Below are positions 32,333-42,893 of a stretch of DNA of 64,000 nucleotides, piece by piece. Below the pieces are notes generated by a model that saw only the letters and a list, made by a program, of their open reading frames with translations, did not search any database and had not been told where the DNA came from. This DNA is from Undaria pinnatifida. Its lineage: Eukaryota > Sar > Phaeophyceae > Laminariales > Alariaceae. The number at the start of each line of letters is the position of its first letter. Position 1 is the first letter of the stretch. The stretch spans positions 6,831,461 to 6,895,460 of the forward strand of contig JABAKD010000017.1 of NCBI GenBank assembly GCA_012845835.1, in the 5' to 3' direction. The position numbers and the translations under genes are program-made.

Positions 32333-32591
32333 ACGGTAGGGGGGTCCCCTTTTTGGCTTTTTATTTCAGTGGCTGGGGGTCACTCGCGCGAGTAACCCCT
32401 TTGTTCCTATGCAATCTTACGTTTTCTTTATGTTTTACATTGACGAAATCAATCCGCAATGCAAAGGTGATATACGCTGCGCCAAACCAAGTGCCTAAAC
32501 CATCATCATCCGCAGGGTACAGAGCTACTCGTGCGAGTGTCTCAAACACACCAGTGAAAAAGGGGGTACCCCCCCTACCGTAGCCTTGGTC
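32333..32591 (+). mobile_element. Family C MITE inside another C, TSD TATC
   Basis: 259 bp from GACCCAGGCTACGGTAG to CTACCGTAGCCTTGGTC, 14 of 17 positions paired between the ends. Exact TATC flanks at 32329-32332 and 32592-32595. It carries TCACTCGCGCGAGTAACC and CTACTCGTGCGAGTGTC boxes. Confidence 0.93.
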
Positions 32592-33143
32592 TATCATACC
32601 ACACCAGACCATACCATAACTCGCGCGAGTGACTCTGAACCTCAATGACAAAACCACGTTCGGCGGGATTTTAATTGCAGGCTAGATGACCATCCCTTTT
32701 CGAATTAATATCGAGACGTTTTAAACAGCGGAGCGAAAGAAAAACTGTGACCGCAAGGAACAGGGGGGTCACTCGCCCGAGTGACATAGAGCAACTGAAA
32801 ACAAAATGGCCAAGAGGGGGGAATAACAACATAACCCCCCTACCGTAGCATTGGTCAGAGGTAAAATGTTTCAGCAAAAAAAGTTTCTTAATGTCAGGGC
32901 TCCGTAACCCCAAATAACCGGAAATTCATTCTGGCGAGGGTTACCATATATATGTGTGTATTCGTTTGTATATGCCTTGGTTATTGGGTTGATGATCGGG
33001 TTGGACTTCCATGTTTCCTAAAGTCATTTCTATGGGTTGTGGCATATATGTATATATACACATACATAGAGATGGAGATTCGCAAGCGTGAAGCCCCTAG
33101 GAAACGAAACGGTGGACTTCTTCCATAATAGCTTGTGTCCCGA

Positions 33144-33270
33144 ACGCCATCCCACGGTACGGGAGCGGCAGAGCGTTTCGGAGTGCTTGACACGAGGAGC
33201 TCAGCATCTCACTCTAAACATGACTTCGAACACCCTCCTTCGCGCAACCCGATCCGCTCTTCTGCGCCCA
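33144..33270 (+). mobile_element. Family E fragment
   Basis: GAACGCCATCCCACGGTACG, then GACACGAGGAGCTCAGCATC and CTTCGAACACCCTCCTTCGC. It stops at the next B element. Confidence 0.65.
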
Positions 33271-33272
33271 AC

Positions 33273-33540
33273 AGGTAGGCCCCCCCACCTTTCCTTTGAC
33301 GAAATCGCCGGTTTCGAAACCAGCCCACGGGCGTGTCTCCTAAAATACGGAGCCCGTTGCCATCCCGACGTCATCGGTCGATAGCTCTTCGCGAACAAGA
33401 AATATGTGTGATGATATGCTTTTCATAGCGCCCTTCTTCTTTTCATAGCGCCGTTCTTCGTATCGAGCAGCCACGAAACGTTCGTTAAAGAATATCGCTG
33501 TTTTGTTTTTTTGGGGGGGGGCGATCGTAGCGTCAGTCCC
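33273..33540 (-). mobile_element. Family B MITE
   Basis: GTAGGCCCCCCCACC, CGGTTTCGAAACCAGC and CATCCCGACGTCATCGG. A local duplication of CTTTTCATAGCGCC(C/G)TTCTT follows, then the right TIR GATCGTAGCGTCAGTC. Confidence 0.8.
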
Positions 33541-33629
33541 ATATCCTAGAGCAAAAATGTATTCGTAAAAGTATCGTAGTTCCGCACTTGAAGACCATAA
33601 ACAATTTTAGGCCCGAAACGTGCAAGCCC

Positions 33630-33800
33630 TCCTGTGGGATGTGTCCTGACGTCGTCGTTCCACAATCCTTTGCAGCGGCAGAAAGATGTGGTGGAGATAG
33701 GCTGTTTTGCTGCGTCCTTCTTCTTGTCGAGCGGCTCCATGAAACGTTCGTTAAACATTATCGCTGGTTTTGAAAGGGGACTGTCGTAGAATCAGTCAGC
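33630..33800 (-). mobile_element. Family B fragment (right part of reverse copy)
   Basis: GACGTCGTCGTTCCACAATC, TCTTGTCGAGCGGCTCCATG, CGTTCGTTAAACATTATCGC and right TIR TGTCGTAGAATCAGTC. Confidence 0.7.
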
Positions 33801-35687
33801 ACCGGTTAATTAAGCAGTGCCAGTCGCTCGTTGTGGTGCCCCGTGAAGCCGTTAAGCACAGTTGGAAACAAGCGGTAGCGGCCGCATGCAGAGTAGCGCC
33901 GGTTGCCGCTATAGTAGATGCCGACTGGAAGAACTCGGAGGAAGAAAAAAGGGCGGGTCGGCATCTTTGTACCGTTCCAAGGTCGGGCGTGTGTATAAAC
34001 GGGAAAATCGAATTAAAGAGCAATGTTACTCGTGAGTCAACCTGAACTCGTTGTAATACAGAGTACATTCTGGCCTGTAAAGTGCACACAACATACGAGC
34101 ATGTGTCATGCACGGGTTGGAGATTCACGCTGCAAAAATTACGTGGTACGAAGTATTGTTTCTGCCGCTGCTGCTGCTATGTTATATGTGTACAAGTTAT
34201 TCTGCCGGTAGAATGGTGTTCCGCTACGTAACGGCACCACTATTGTGGCTTAAAGCCCTGGTTCGGAAGAAAAAAGGAAAACGATCAGGTTGTGGGTTCG
34301 TAGCAATTACGTGTGTTGTTTGTTCGCTTTGCTTTGTTTGTTGGTTTGCTGCAGATGCTCGATGGATCTCATTTAATCTTCCGGGCCAGGTGCCCTTCTT
34401 GCTACACAGAACAAACCTTCTGTGATCTACCGATACATCTTGCATTCAAGATCCCACCCAACAAATATTGCCGAGGTTCTCCTTGTCCGAACAAAGTCTC
34501 CAGCAGAAATATTTTACGGTCCCATAAACTCTGTCTCGCACTACCCAGCTGATCACAAACACAGGGAGGGGGGGGTGTACATCTCGTTGACGAAAACAAA
34601 CACATAACTTCCCTGTCTTTTATTATTTTTCAGTACCGACGATTGCCGGCAGACATGCTTGTCTGGTTTGTGAACACTAGAATATAGTGTAGAGGGAGGG
34701 GGAATACGATATTGGCCGGCCTATGTTGCGCTCCCCGAACGGGCCCCCCCGAGGGCCACCGGAGGCAAAAACAATGGGTGGGCGATGTTATGGAGCTACT
34801 ATCTATGCCCAACAATCTCTTCAAAATCATGCATTTTGCCGGCTGATTCAGTCCAACCCGGCTCGGCCAACACACCCAGAGAACAAATAACGAGATAACA
34901 AAGTGTAATTAGAAGCGTCGTAGTCGGCGACGTTCCCAGTTCCCAGTTCTCAGCCGCAGCGTCAGTTTCACAATCAGTCAGAAGCAAATCCGAGGATTTT
35001 CGCTACTGCCGTCCCAAACGCCGCTTGCCAAGTAGAATAGCACACCACCGCCCCCAAGCTATGCTTCGGCCCGCCCACCCATTGTGCTCATTGTCAAGTT
35101 GCTTCCGCCCAAAAGGAAGAGCCTAGGATATCTCGCTACAACACCACTGGCCAGATACTCATTTCTTGGCGGATTCAAGGCCTGCTTCGTCCTTCATGAA
35201 TCCCCCTCTTTCTTGCGTACAAGCAGCAGACTAACAGCAGGTCTAAAACGTTTTTGCCGCCCGCGTCGAGAGATGTGCGCAGAAACAAAAATCGCTCGCG
35301 GCGTTTCTTGTTCCGGGCGAAAAACAACGTGTCGCGCAGGAGGTAGTTGCGCAACACGCCTGACTGCGTCGAGGGTTGCGGATAATCGGGATTTAAAAAA
35401 AAAAATGTGCCCCAGCGCAACAACGCAACATCACGTTATTTCTATATCGCGTGGGGCAACTTTTTGCGGGACTTTTTTTTCAACGACTCATAGCGACTCA
35501 CGGGAGTGGCTACCCGTCCATCGATCTATGTGCACACGCGTTTTGCCTTTGCGACATAAATGCATGGAAGTGTTCGATACGGGGAGCGCCAACAAAATGT
35601 TTCAAAGCCAATCGTTGATTGAGGGGCAGAGGCACTCGCTCGAGTAGCCTAAGCTCGGTAGATTGACAATCATCATGGTACCCTACA
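33801..35687. other. Unassigned region without known repeats
   Basis: About 1.9 kb free of the A, B, C and E families. Plus frames worth noting: 33770-34045 (Ala/Val-rich, then charged) and 34108-34425 with a hydrophobic Leu/Cys segment. Also 35084-35647 (187 codons, basic, Cys- and Arg-rich). None shows a recognised domain and the opposite strand is open as well. If a host gene exists in this window this is a plausible place, but nothing proves it. Confidence 0.3.
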
Positions 35688-35983
35688 AAGGCTACGGTAC
35701 CACAAGGGTCCCTTCTTTCGGCCTTTTTTTTTGCAGTGGCTGGATGGAGGTCACTCGCACGAGTAACCCCCCACCCCGTTCCTTGGGTTCCTAGGCTTTC
35801 GTGCTGTTGTAATCGTTTGATATGACGAATACCCAACTGGATGGTTAATTGCGGTGCTCGAAACAATCGGCATGTAAAGCGGTTTTTGACAGTGATATGC
35901 GGAGTCACTCGTGCGAGTATGATGGATCACACCCCCGGTATTGAAAAACAGGGGGTACCTCCCCCACCGTAGCCTTGCTCCCG
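35688..35983 (+). mobile_element. Family C MITE
   Basis: AAAGGCTACGGTACCAC on the left, GGTCACTCGCACGAGTAACC and GTCACTCGTGCGAGTATGA boxes, and CCACCGTAGCCTTGCTC on the right. Confidence 0.82.
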
Positions 35984-36209
35984 CCTAGAGTACGTAGCCT
36001 CGGCCTAAAACAATGGTCATCAAGTTTCTGCTTGCAGTTGGTTGAACAAGCAGGCTCATTATGTGTGTGTATTTTTTTTTCCCCCCAGCGGTTCAAAGCC
36101 AATCGCGCTACACAAGGAAATCTACCGGTCGGTGTGAGAAGCGCTTTTCATTTTCTCGTGACAACAAGCACCACACCCTCTAGTAGGACTGTTTGTTGAC
36201 GAAATCCCA

Positions 36210-36333
36210 CCACTTTTGTTTTATTTTAGTAAGATTTTGAGCCACTCGCGCGAGTAGACTAATTTCTGTGTCAGATAATATGAATGGGGATACCCTCCCC
36301 TGTCCTGCCTATATATGTATAGCCTTGTAGTCC
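36210..36333 (+). mobile_element. Family C fragment (right half)
   Basis: GAGCCACTCGCGCGAGTAGA, GGGGATACCCTCCCC and TATAGCCTTG. Confidence 0.55.
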
Positions 36334-36739
36334 GTCTTGCATAAACTGCTTGATTGATCCGAGACGCGCATTCTCTACTACTACGTACGGTACAGGTACG
36401 CTTCTGTTTTTCTATACATCAGCCAGCGGCAAGTCATTTTTAGGGGGGGGGGAGCAAAAGGCCCCCCACCTCCGTTGAAAACTGAAAGCTCCCATGCTCT
36501 ACGTGTCCCACGAAGCGAACGCTTATTTCGAAACAAATAATAATGAAATATTTGTCAAGTTTTTTTGTGGCTCATTAACCAACTTTTCAGCCCCTAAAAC
36601 GATTTCCTACTGCAAGCACTCCACGTGTTTTGTCAGCCACGTACGTGGGGCGTGCGGTGCCAAAAAGGGCCAACACTGTTAAGGGGGGGGGGTCAAATTC
36701 AGGAAAAAAAAAACGTGATGTGCGAGTGAATGATAGAAG
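36334..36739. other. Unassigned sequence
   Basis: No element or coding region recognised. A 62-codon frame at 36494 lacks motifs. Confidence 0.3.
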
Positions 36740-37020
36740 GACGCGTGCCACGATGATAGAGGCATGCCATTTTTTTTGGCCATTTTGTTCTCTGAATGAT
36801 GAGGATTCTTAACCCAAAATCGTCGGGAAAAAACGGCATTTTTTTTTTCGCATGATTCGAGAATCGTGGTGTGTAGGCATAGGCCATGGGATTGTTCACG
36901 TCCGGTAGCATTTTTTTTTTTCTCCAAATCGGGTTTTGACGGAGGTCTTAACCGCTAAAATTGAGGAAACCGCGGAAAAAATACGTACGTACGTGGTTCA
37001 CCCCTATCGTAGAACGCGTC
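36740..37020 (+). mobile_element. Family A MITE, TSD GAAG
   Basis: 281 bp from GACGCGTGCCACGATGATAG to CTATCGTAGAACGCGTC, with exact GAAG at 36736-36739 and 37021-37024. Interior GAATGATGAGGATTCTTAAC, GCCATGGGATTGTTCACG and GAGGTCTTAACCGC. Confidence 0.92.
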
Positions 37021-37892
37021 GAAGCGAACCTCCGTCGTTGCACGGGTCTCTCGACCCTTGTTACTAGCTGCACAGAGGAATTTGGTTAGCAAACCGATCT
37101 GCTCGGGACCATTGTGGCAAGAGGAGTTTCGTTACATCAAACAGATTCGTCACGTCCAAGTGAATGAATCCCCCGCACTGTGTGCATCACCGACGACCCA
37201 AAAACCACCGAATATGTAAGAGGTTTCTTCCTGTTATTATCAGAAAAAAATCTGAATCAAGCTAATGCTGAGAAAGACTGTATTAATATTGCAGATTGAC
37301 CCTTGCCAAGGTGTTTGGCCACATAAGAACAAGTTCACCGTGAAAATACAACCGCCTTTCATTTTTAGGATGCTTGCGGACTACCATCTTTGGAATTGGA
37401 TAGGATCTGAGTAGGAAAAAAGTAGCATTTTGCTTCAGAATTGAAACCGTCGAACGTCACAATCTAAGGACAACCCCACACCCACGAAAAAATCAGGGCC
37501 AAAAATTGGTTCAAAAACAACTTTTAAGAGTAAGTACGTTTTCCTCTGCGCGTTTTGGTCAATTAGTCCCCGACTACTATTGCCGTGGGTTTTGTTTGTC
37601 CTCCGGTTAAGCCATTCGTTGGTCGGCCGGTTCCATTGCTGTTGCACATAATAAAAAAAAAATTGAGAAGAAAAATGAGTTATTACGTATTTGAGATAGC
37701 AATCACCCCCCTCCTGCTATTACCGAGTCTCGGTCAATACCACGGAGGAGGTATTGTGTGTCTCGAAAGCGAAGGAAATCCCGTCGATTCATACCGTCGG
37801 CTTTTGCGCCAACGACCCGACCATTACGCTTGCGCCAACGACCCGGCCATTACGCCGAGCTGCCTTGTTTGCGAACATGTCTACCCGGATGC
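37021..37892. other. Unassigned sequence with a 29-bp tandem duplication
   Basis: At 37802-37857 the segment TTGCGCCAACGACCCG...CCATTACG occurs twice in a row. Otherwise no gene or repeat is supported. The long plus frame 37585-38076 continues into the A element and has no domain. Confidence 0.35.
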
Positions 37893-38205
37893 GCCCTACG
37901 ATAGCGAGGTATCGCTTTTTTCGGGATTTTTCTTTTTTCTGAATGGGAGGTCCCCTAACCCCCGAAAAAATCGTCGCAATAAGGAGCGGCGTTTTTCGTT
38001 TTATCGATACTCTATTTTCAATATACCTAGTAGGTCGTGGGTTTCTTCACCGGGTTGCATTATTCGGTTTACTTGAGAGAAACTTTTTTTGGTGAGTTTG
38101 AGACGTAGACCTTATCAGGTGAGTACCCTCGTGAAACAACGGGTGAACTTTTTTTCCCGTGTAGCATGATGACACATACATGTCCCTGAGCATTTTACTA
38201 CCGAG
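37893..38205 (+). mobile_element. Family A MITE, variant
   Basis: CCCTACGATAGCGAGGTATC, TCCCCTAACCCCCGAAAAAA, ATACCTAGTAGGTCGTGGG and GGTGAGTTTGAGACG. The right end is decayed. Confidence 0.65.
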
Positions 38206-38212
38206 GAGATGC

Positions 38213-38471
38213 GACCAAAAGGCTACGTGTGGTATTTTTGGTGTTGTGATATACCCTGTACTTTCGCCACCGGTTTTTATTGTTTTGCACCCCTCGTGCA
38301 CGACTGACTCTGTACCTCATGAACAGAAACACTTATATTTTAGGTCATTGTTTTGGTGCAGCGCAGCTTTCAACGAGAAGGAATCGGGGGGGTCGCTCGA
38401 GCGAGTGACCCCGAGCCACTGCAAGTACAAGGCCCGCCAAAATTGGCCACCCTACCACCATAGTCTGGTTT
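38213..38471 (-). mobile_element. Family C MITE, TSD ATGC
   Basis: From GACCAAAAGGCTACGTGTGG to CATAGTCTGGTTT, flanked by exact ATGC at 38209-38212 and 38472-38475. The interior holds GGTCGCTCGAGCGAGTGACC, a perfect palindrome except for its first and last few bases. Confidence 0.85.
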
Positions 38472-38475
38472 ATGC

Positions 38476-38768
38476 CCTGTTTCCGAATCAGTTTACCGTC
38501 CAGCTTTGACGTCGCCTTACGTGACCGATCTGCAAAATACGACGTGCGTTCTTGCTCAACGTCTACAGCTACCCGTCCATGACCTGACCCATATATATAT
38601 ATGGGTGTTTGCTATTTCCTGCCTTTATTGGGATGCAAGAAAACGTAAAAACAGTGTTGGAACCGACGAACATCACAATAGATCAAGGCCAACCAAATCC
38701 ACGACCAGATTAGGTTAGAACACAAGAAATGGTGGGAAACTCGTTTTTCCCGAGGTTATTTTTCTACC
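38476..38768. other. Unassigned sequence
   Basis: Short plus frame 38506-38718, no domain. It includes a TATATATATATG run. Confidence 0.3.
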
Positions 38769-39131
38769 TTACTGGATGGTACCGTTTGGCGGTTTCAATA
38801 CTATAACTGCATGTTTTCCGACGCAGCTCCTAACCAGCCAAATTTTGTAGTTCGCACACATCGCAATAGTAATGTTGTTCTGGCTTGGATACCAAACGCA
38901 TGAGTCAATTTGACCCCGCGGTGCAGTGCCGACTCGACTTCTGTTCCCGAGGCGCCTCGCGTCAGCGGAAACATCTAGCCCATAAACCATTACCGAGATG
39001 CGCGGGGACCCAAAAACCAGACTGCCAACAGTTAACCCCATCATGCATTTTGTTCCGACCCAACCATTCATTGTGCACCTACCATCGATGTGTCTACCTA
39101 CTTGATTAAAACGGATATCGGGGTGCGGCAT
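38769..39131 (-). CDS. Minus-strand ORF of unknown function (120 codons)
   Basis: An open frame with balanced composition, starting MPHPDIRFNQVGRHIDGRC and including a VYGLDVSADARRLGNRS stretch. There is no recognised domain, signal peptide or membrane span, and no splice context. The surrounding 300 bp is free of known repeats. It could be an exon, a relic of an unrecognised element, or chance. Confidence 0.25.
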   Translation of the reverse strand: MPHPDIRFNQVGRHIDGRCTMNGWVGTKCMMGLTVGSLVFGSPRISVMVYGLDVSADARRLGNRSRVGTAPRGQIDSCVWYPSQNNITIAMCANYKIWLVRSCVGKHAVIVLKPPNGTIQ

Positions 39132-39159
39132 GACTGAGCAAATTTTATCGAAACGGTCT

Positions 39160-39353
39160 CGACGCCTTCTGCGGTAAAGGCGAGACGTTTAGGCCATTTT
39201 TGTTTCGTGAAAATGAAGGGACTCCTTTACCTAAAATAACCGGGAAATTGCATTATGGTTTCGTAAAATCGGTTTGGTTGCATGCCTAGGCCATGAGATT
39301 GCTTATCCGGTTGCACTTTCAGCTTCTGAAAAAGCAATTTTTCTGGTGGAGCT
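39160..39353 (+). mobile_element. Family A fragment
   Basis: GAAGGGACTCCTTTACC, TAACCGGGAAATTGC, TGCCTAGGCCATGAGATTGC and TTATCCGGTTGCAC match A(+). It abuts a reverse copy. Confidence 0.6.
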
Positions 39354-39503
39354 CTCGACGCGTGCTACTTTAGAGAGAGGTGCACCACCTCTTTTTTTGG
39401 GGTTTTTCATTTTTGGGAGCTAAATACATTTCCGTCTTAACTCAAAAACTTATTTGAAGAAAAAACAAGCTGCTACCCGATAAAAAATCCGATGTGCCTA
39501 CAA

Positions 39504-39772
39504 GTCATGCCACGGTAGGGGTGGATCAGATTCTAAGAAGCCCCTGTGCTCCTCACATGAGGAGCTCAACATCTCACCCGAAAAATGACTTCGAAGGCAT
39601 TCGTTCGCCCAACCCGACCAAGCTTCTATGCCTCACTTCTAAGCAAATAAATGCAACAAACTCGTGAAAATGCTTGATCAACGACTAAACCATAGTTCCT
39701 CATGCGAGGAGCTAAATTGGCCAGGGACGTTTTGGCGCAATCATACAACTGCAACCCCTACCGTGGGATGAC
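39504..39772 (+). mobile_element. Family E MITE
   Basis: From AGTCATGCCACGGTAGGGG to CCCCTACCGTGGGATGACTC. The boxes CTCCTCACATGAGGAGCTC and TCCTCATGCGAGGAGC are near-perfect palindromes placed near each end. No target duplication is evident. Confidence 0.85.
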
Positions 39773-41265
39773 TCCATTATATTATATATATAATATCACG
39801 ATTCAGCTAATGGCTCCCACATCTTGATTAATGAATGCATCCGGTTCATGCGAGGTTAAAAAAAATCATTTTTTGATATTTGTTGGCCTCTCTCGCCCAA
39901 TAGTCCATTTCACGACTTGAAACCACGCAAGTGCATTCATCACGTGCACTTTATGGCACCTACGAATGCAATGACGCGTTGCTCGTTATATGCCACCGAC
40001 ATGAACACCTTCAAATGAGTAGACCTCAGCCGCTGTGGTGCTGCCCAACATCCTCGGCACCACTCTGTATCTCTGTACTCGTTGTGCACGCTTCGACGCG
40101 CATGGACGTGACATTACACAACACAAACACCGCCACCCTATTTATGCATTCATCAAACGTCGTCACAACATGTCAAGTAGTTACGATTGGCCATGCCCAC
40201 TGCAGATTACAGCATTGAGATGCCCCATGCCCGCTGCCGCATACGAGCAAATATGCGGATTTTCTGCAGACAACCTCGCCAATCAAAATTCCGCCGCATA
40301 TTATGTTTACCCGCATCTACACTACGCATCTACGCATCTACATTTCCGCCGCAATCATACGCGGCACCCCGCCAAACCTCTACTGCCCATTCCGATGCCG
40401 TCAACACGACAATACTCGAAAGCTCAACAGAACCGACGCAACGAACCGGATTCTGCATCGTCATCCGGCGAGGAAGAAGCTTCGTCATCCAGCGACGAGT
40501 CGTCTTCCGATGACGAAGATTGATTCTACCGACGCACCTAAGCTTCTGTTTCACATACCGTAGATGATCGTCTTCTTTAGCCATCAACTTTCTTCCGGCT
40601 CATTTTCACCTGAAGTTTGTCATCTGCTATCAGCGTCTCAGTCGTTTCACTTACAACGAGTTCGTAAGCTATCACACGTTTCGTGTACACTACGTAATTA
40701 TTTCCAGGTCGACCTTTTCATGTTTTTTTCGCTTTCTTTCGCTGTAGCATAGCAATCGAGATTTGCTGCTTTTTGCCCTTCCATCTTCGGGGCTTTTCCG
40801 ATTCTTTCATTCACGATTTCGATTATGTGTTCGAATTTATCACCGTATCATCTTCGTCGCTTTCTTCTTCACCGGGTTCACCGTCATCTTGCTCTCTTCA
40901 CCATTGATTTTTATCACGGAGCTATTACACTTACTCCGTTACATAAACAACAGTGCGGCGTCACCGATGTCTCTTTCCGAGTCATTCATCCGCCTGCCCA
41001 TCCTGCGTACTTTCCATTGATATTTCATCTAAAATTATACTGATTACACATTCATCGCCCCTGATACGGCCACCGCGTTTCAATTCAGTCATGCCCAAAG
41101 TCGCGGGGATGTATCATCGATGCCACTTCCTCCTTTAATAGACATAACCTGCATCCTCCTCTCTATTTCCCGCACTTCTCATCCTCAATTCATTGATTGA
41201 CCTTCTTCGGGCGTATCTCCGGGTGGCCGTCCCGCCGCCTACGGCGGGCGGCCACCTTACCCTAG
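39773..41265 (+). mobile_element. Putative non-autonomous Helitron
   Basis: The right end has a GC-rich hairpin at 41222-41256 (GGTGGCCG...CGGCCACC, about 15 bp arms with one bulge). Nine bases later comes CTAG at 41262-41265, followed by T. A hairpin about 10 nt before a 3' CTRR and insertion next to T are the defining features of Helitron 3' ends. The host A element resumes just after. The 5' TC end could not be fixed; it lies after the E element, between 39773 and about 39900. No helicase/Rep ORF is seen, so it would be non-autonomous. It carries the ORF at 40170. Confidence 0.5.
40170..40523 (+). CDS. ORF with acidic Ser/Glu/Asp tail, unknown function
   Basis: About 117 codons from an ATG (MSSSYDWPCPLQ) to a TGA. 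The frame is open upstream to a stop at 40020. The middle is His-, Tyr- and Pro-rich. The last 30 residues are almost only Ser, Asp and Glu, ending DESSSDDED. This looks more protein-like than typical frames in the window. It lies inside the putative Helitron and could be a captured gene fragment. No domain is recognised and introns cannot be excluded. Confidence 0.35.
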   Translation: MSSSYDWPCPLQITALRCPMPAAAYEQICGFSADNLANQNSAAYYVYPHLHYASTHLHFRRNHTRHPAKPLLPIPMPSTRQYSKAQQNRRNEPDSASSSGEEEASSSSDESSSDDED

Positions 41266-41395
41266 TTCAACCCTACGAGAATAATGCACAAAAATGGCCC
41301 TTTTTCCGTTGATTTGGGTTAAGGAGCCCCTCCATGTTCAGAAAGATTTCACAAAAAAGTGGTCCACCTCTGCCGTACGTAGCGCATGGTTTCCC

Positions 41396-41829
41396 CCCAC
41401 CTTGCACTGCCGGCGGCGGGCCGCCACCGGGGGGGGGCTCGTTACAGAACTACACGGTACTGCCGGATCGCCGTCTTCTTGCACGTTGTGAATTGATACG
41501 GTTATTACTGATGCAGTATTTCGGTGTCGAACAAATTTGCGCGACCCAACCGCTGTTGAGCTGTATCGCCTTGCGCCGAACTAAATGGTCCTCTCAAACT
41601 AACGCCGCCTCGCAATGCCGACCCGACCGTTGACCGGGAGGTACGTCGAAACCCAATACCCAGGTGTCTCGTTGCCGAACCGCGTCTTGCACTGCCCTCC
41701 CGACCACTGCTGCGGTATAGGTGATGCACAATAGGGCATATATATGGCTTCAGCGGGATAGAGCGACTCGCGCGTGTGTCTGTCACGGAGATCCACTTTT
41801 TTAAAGGACGAAATCACACACAAACGAGA
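41396..41829. other. Unassigned GC-rich sequence, possible Q-type repeat units
   Basis: Contains CCGACCCGACCGTTGACC and AGGTGTCTCGTTGCCGAACC, a pattern that recurs at 43760-43800 and 49800-50050. The plus frame 41334-41633 has no domain. Confidence 0.35.
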
Positions 41830-42035
41830 ACAGTCATGACCACCTCTCAGGCGAGCTCTCCTACGCTACGACTGTGTTCGATCGACGCGCGCTGTTACAC
41901 CTGGAAAGCCCAGCCAACGAAAAAAACTCGGGTCAATCGCTACTACGCAAAGGCGGGTGCCTTTTCACCCCCATTTTTGTTTGATGTGTTTTTCCTCCTG
42001 CTAACAGTGGATCTCCTTCACAGCCCGTTTTTGTT
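41830..42035 (+). repeat. P repeat, copy 2
   Basis: Matches 31805-31995 in blocks (AGGCGAGCTCTCCTACGCTA, GGTCAATCGCTACTACGC, AAAGGCGGGTGC, CTGCTAACAGTGGATCTCC). Confidence 0.6.
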
Positions 42036-42254
42036 TTCGGTCTCGAGCTTCTGGCGCTCTCTCTGGGTTCACGACAAGTACTGCCGGCATGGGCTGGTTT
42101 GATACGTTTCACCAGGCCGAGCAACTCCCACCCACCTTAGAGTGAGCTACAAGACTATTCCCGTTTGTGTGGTCCATCCGCAGTAGTAAGAAAGAGAGTA
42201 TCCTCCGTATCGCAGCCTTTGTCTGATCTTCCATTACCGATGCGAGTCGGTAGA

Positions 42255-42395
42255 TTCATCCCGCGGTGGTGTTGCAGCAAAAACATGTTTTGAGCTCCTG
42301 ACAAGGGCGGAGCTCAATACCTCACCATCATCCCAAGCACGACCTCAAAAGAGCATTCTGTCGCGCAAACCCGATCGATGCTTCTTTCTAGATGC
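42255..42395 (+). mobile_element. Family E fragment (left half)
   Basis: GATTCATCCCGCGGTGGTG, TTTTGAGCTCCTGACAAGGG, CGGAGCTCAATACCTCACC and CTGTCGCGCAAACCCGATC. Confidence 0.65.
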
Positions 42396-42489
42396 GGTAT
42401 TAATGGCTACGATAGAGGTAGATGAATCACTTTTTTTTTGAGGTTCGACACAACTTTGGGAGCTTAAGACCTCTCCCAAAAACCGATTT

Positions 42490-42755
42490 GGCCGAGGATA
42501 CGGTAGGGGGGGTACCGCCGTTTCCACCTATGGATTCGACCCATTCGCACGAGTGACTCTGTACCTCGCTGACGAACATACTTTACGCGATGTGCTTGGC
42601 GAAGCTCGTGGCTAGTTATTGCGTTGCGCATTCATGTCACGAAAAAAAAACAAGACCGCAAAGGAACAGGGGGTCACGCGCGCGAGTGACTCCGGGTCAC
42701 TGAAAAAAAAAAATGACCTTAAAAAGGAATCCCTCCCCCTATCGTAGCCTGGGAC
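42490..42755 (-). mobile_element. Family C MITE inside A
   Basis: From GGCCGAGGATACGGTAG to CTATCGTAGCCTGGGAC. Flanks ATTT and GTTT differ at one base. Boxes CATTCGCACGAGTGACTC and GTCACGCGCGCGAGTGAC. Confidence 0.85.
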
Positions 42756-42893
42756 GTTTATTTCGAGAAAATATATAACATACCGGATGAGAGAGCCCAT
42801 GGCTTAGGTACACGGCGACGAGAATCAGGCAAAAAAAATGGCCAATTTTCGACGAGTTTGGGTTAAGGAGCCCCGTCATCCAGGATCCAGGCT

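Larger units (their letters stand above)
32227..32856 (-). mobile_element. Family C MITE inside A, TSD AGAG
   Basis: From GGTCAAAGCTACGATAG to CTACCGTAGCATTGGTC with exact AGAG at 32223-32226 and 32857-32860. A (CCATA)n expansion and a second C element lie inside it. Confidence 0.9.
32206..33140 (+). mobile_element. Family A MITE, outermost of a four-layer nest
   Basis: GACATGCGTGCTGCGACAGAG on the left joins GGTAAAATGTTTCAG on the right once the C element is removed. It continues through AATGTCAGGGCTCCGTAACC, a TATA-rich expansion near 32945-33070, and a decayed right end. Confidence 0.75.
39356..41395 (-). mobile_element. Family A MITE split by an E element and a Helitron-like insertion
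   Basis: The left part runs from GACGCGTGCTACTTTAG to CCGATGTGCCTACA (39503). The right part resumes with CGAGAATAATGCACAAAAAT at about 41273. It continues through GATTTGGGTTAAGGAGCCCC to CTGCCGTACGTAGCGCATGG. The intervening 1.8 kb is an E element followed by the unit ending in a hairpin and CTAG. Confidence 0.7.

Noticed and set aside
34108-34425. Possible membrane protein
   Set aside because: The hydrophobic stretch alone is weak evidence, the frame lacks conserved motifs and the opposite strand is equally open; it is kept only as a note in the regional entry.
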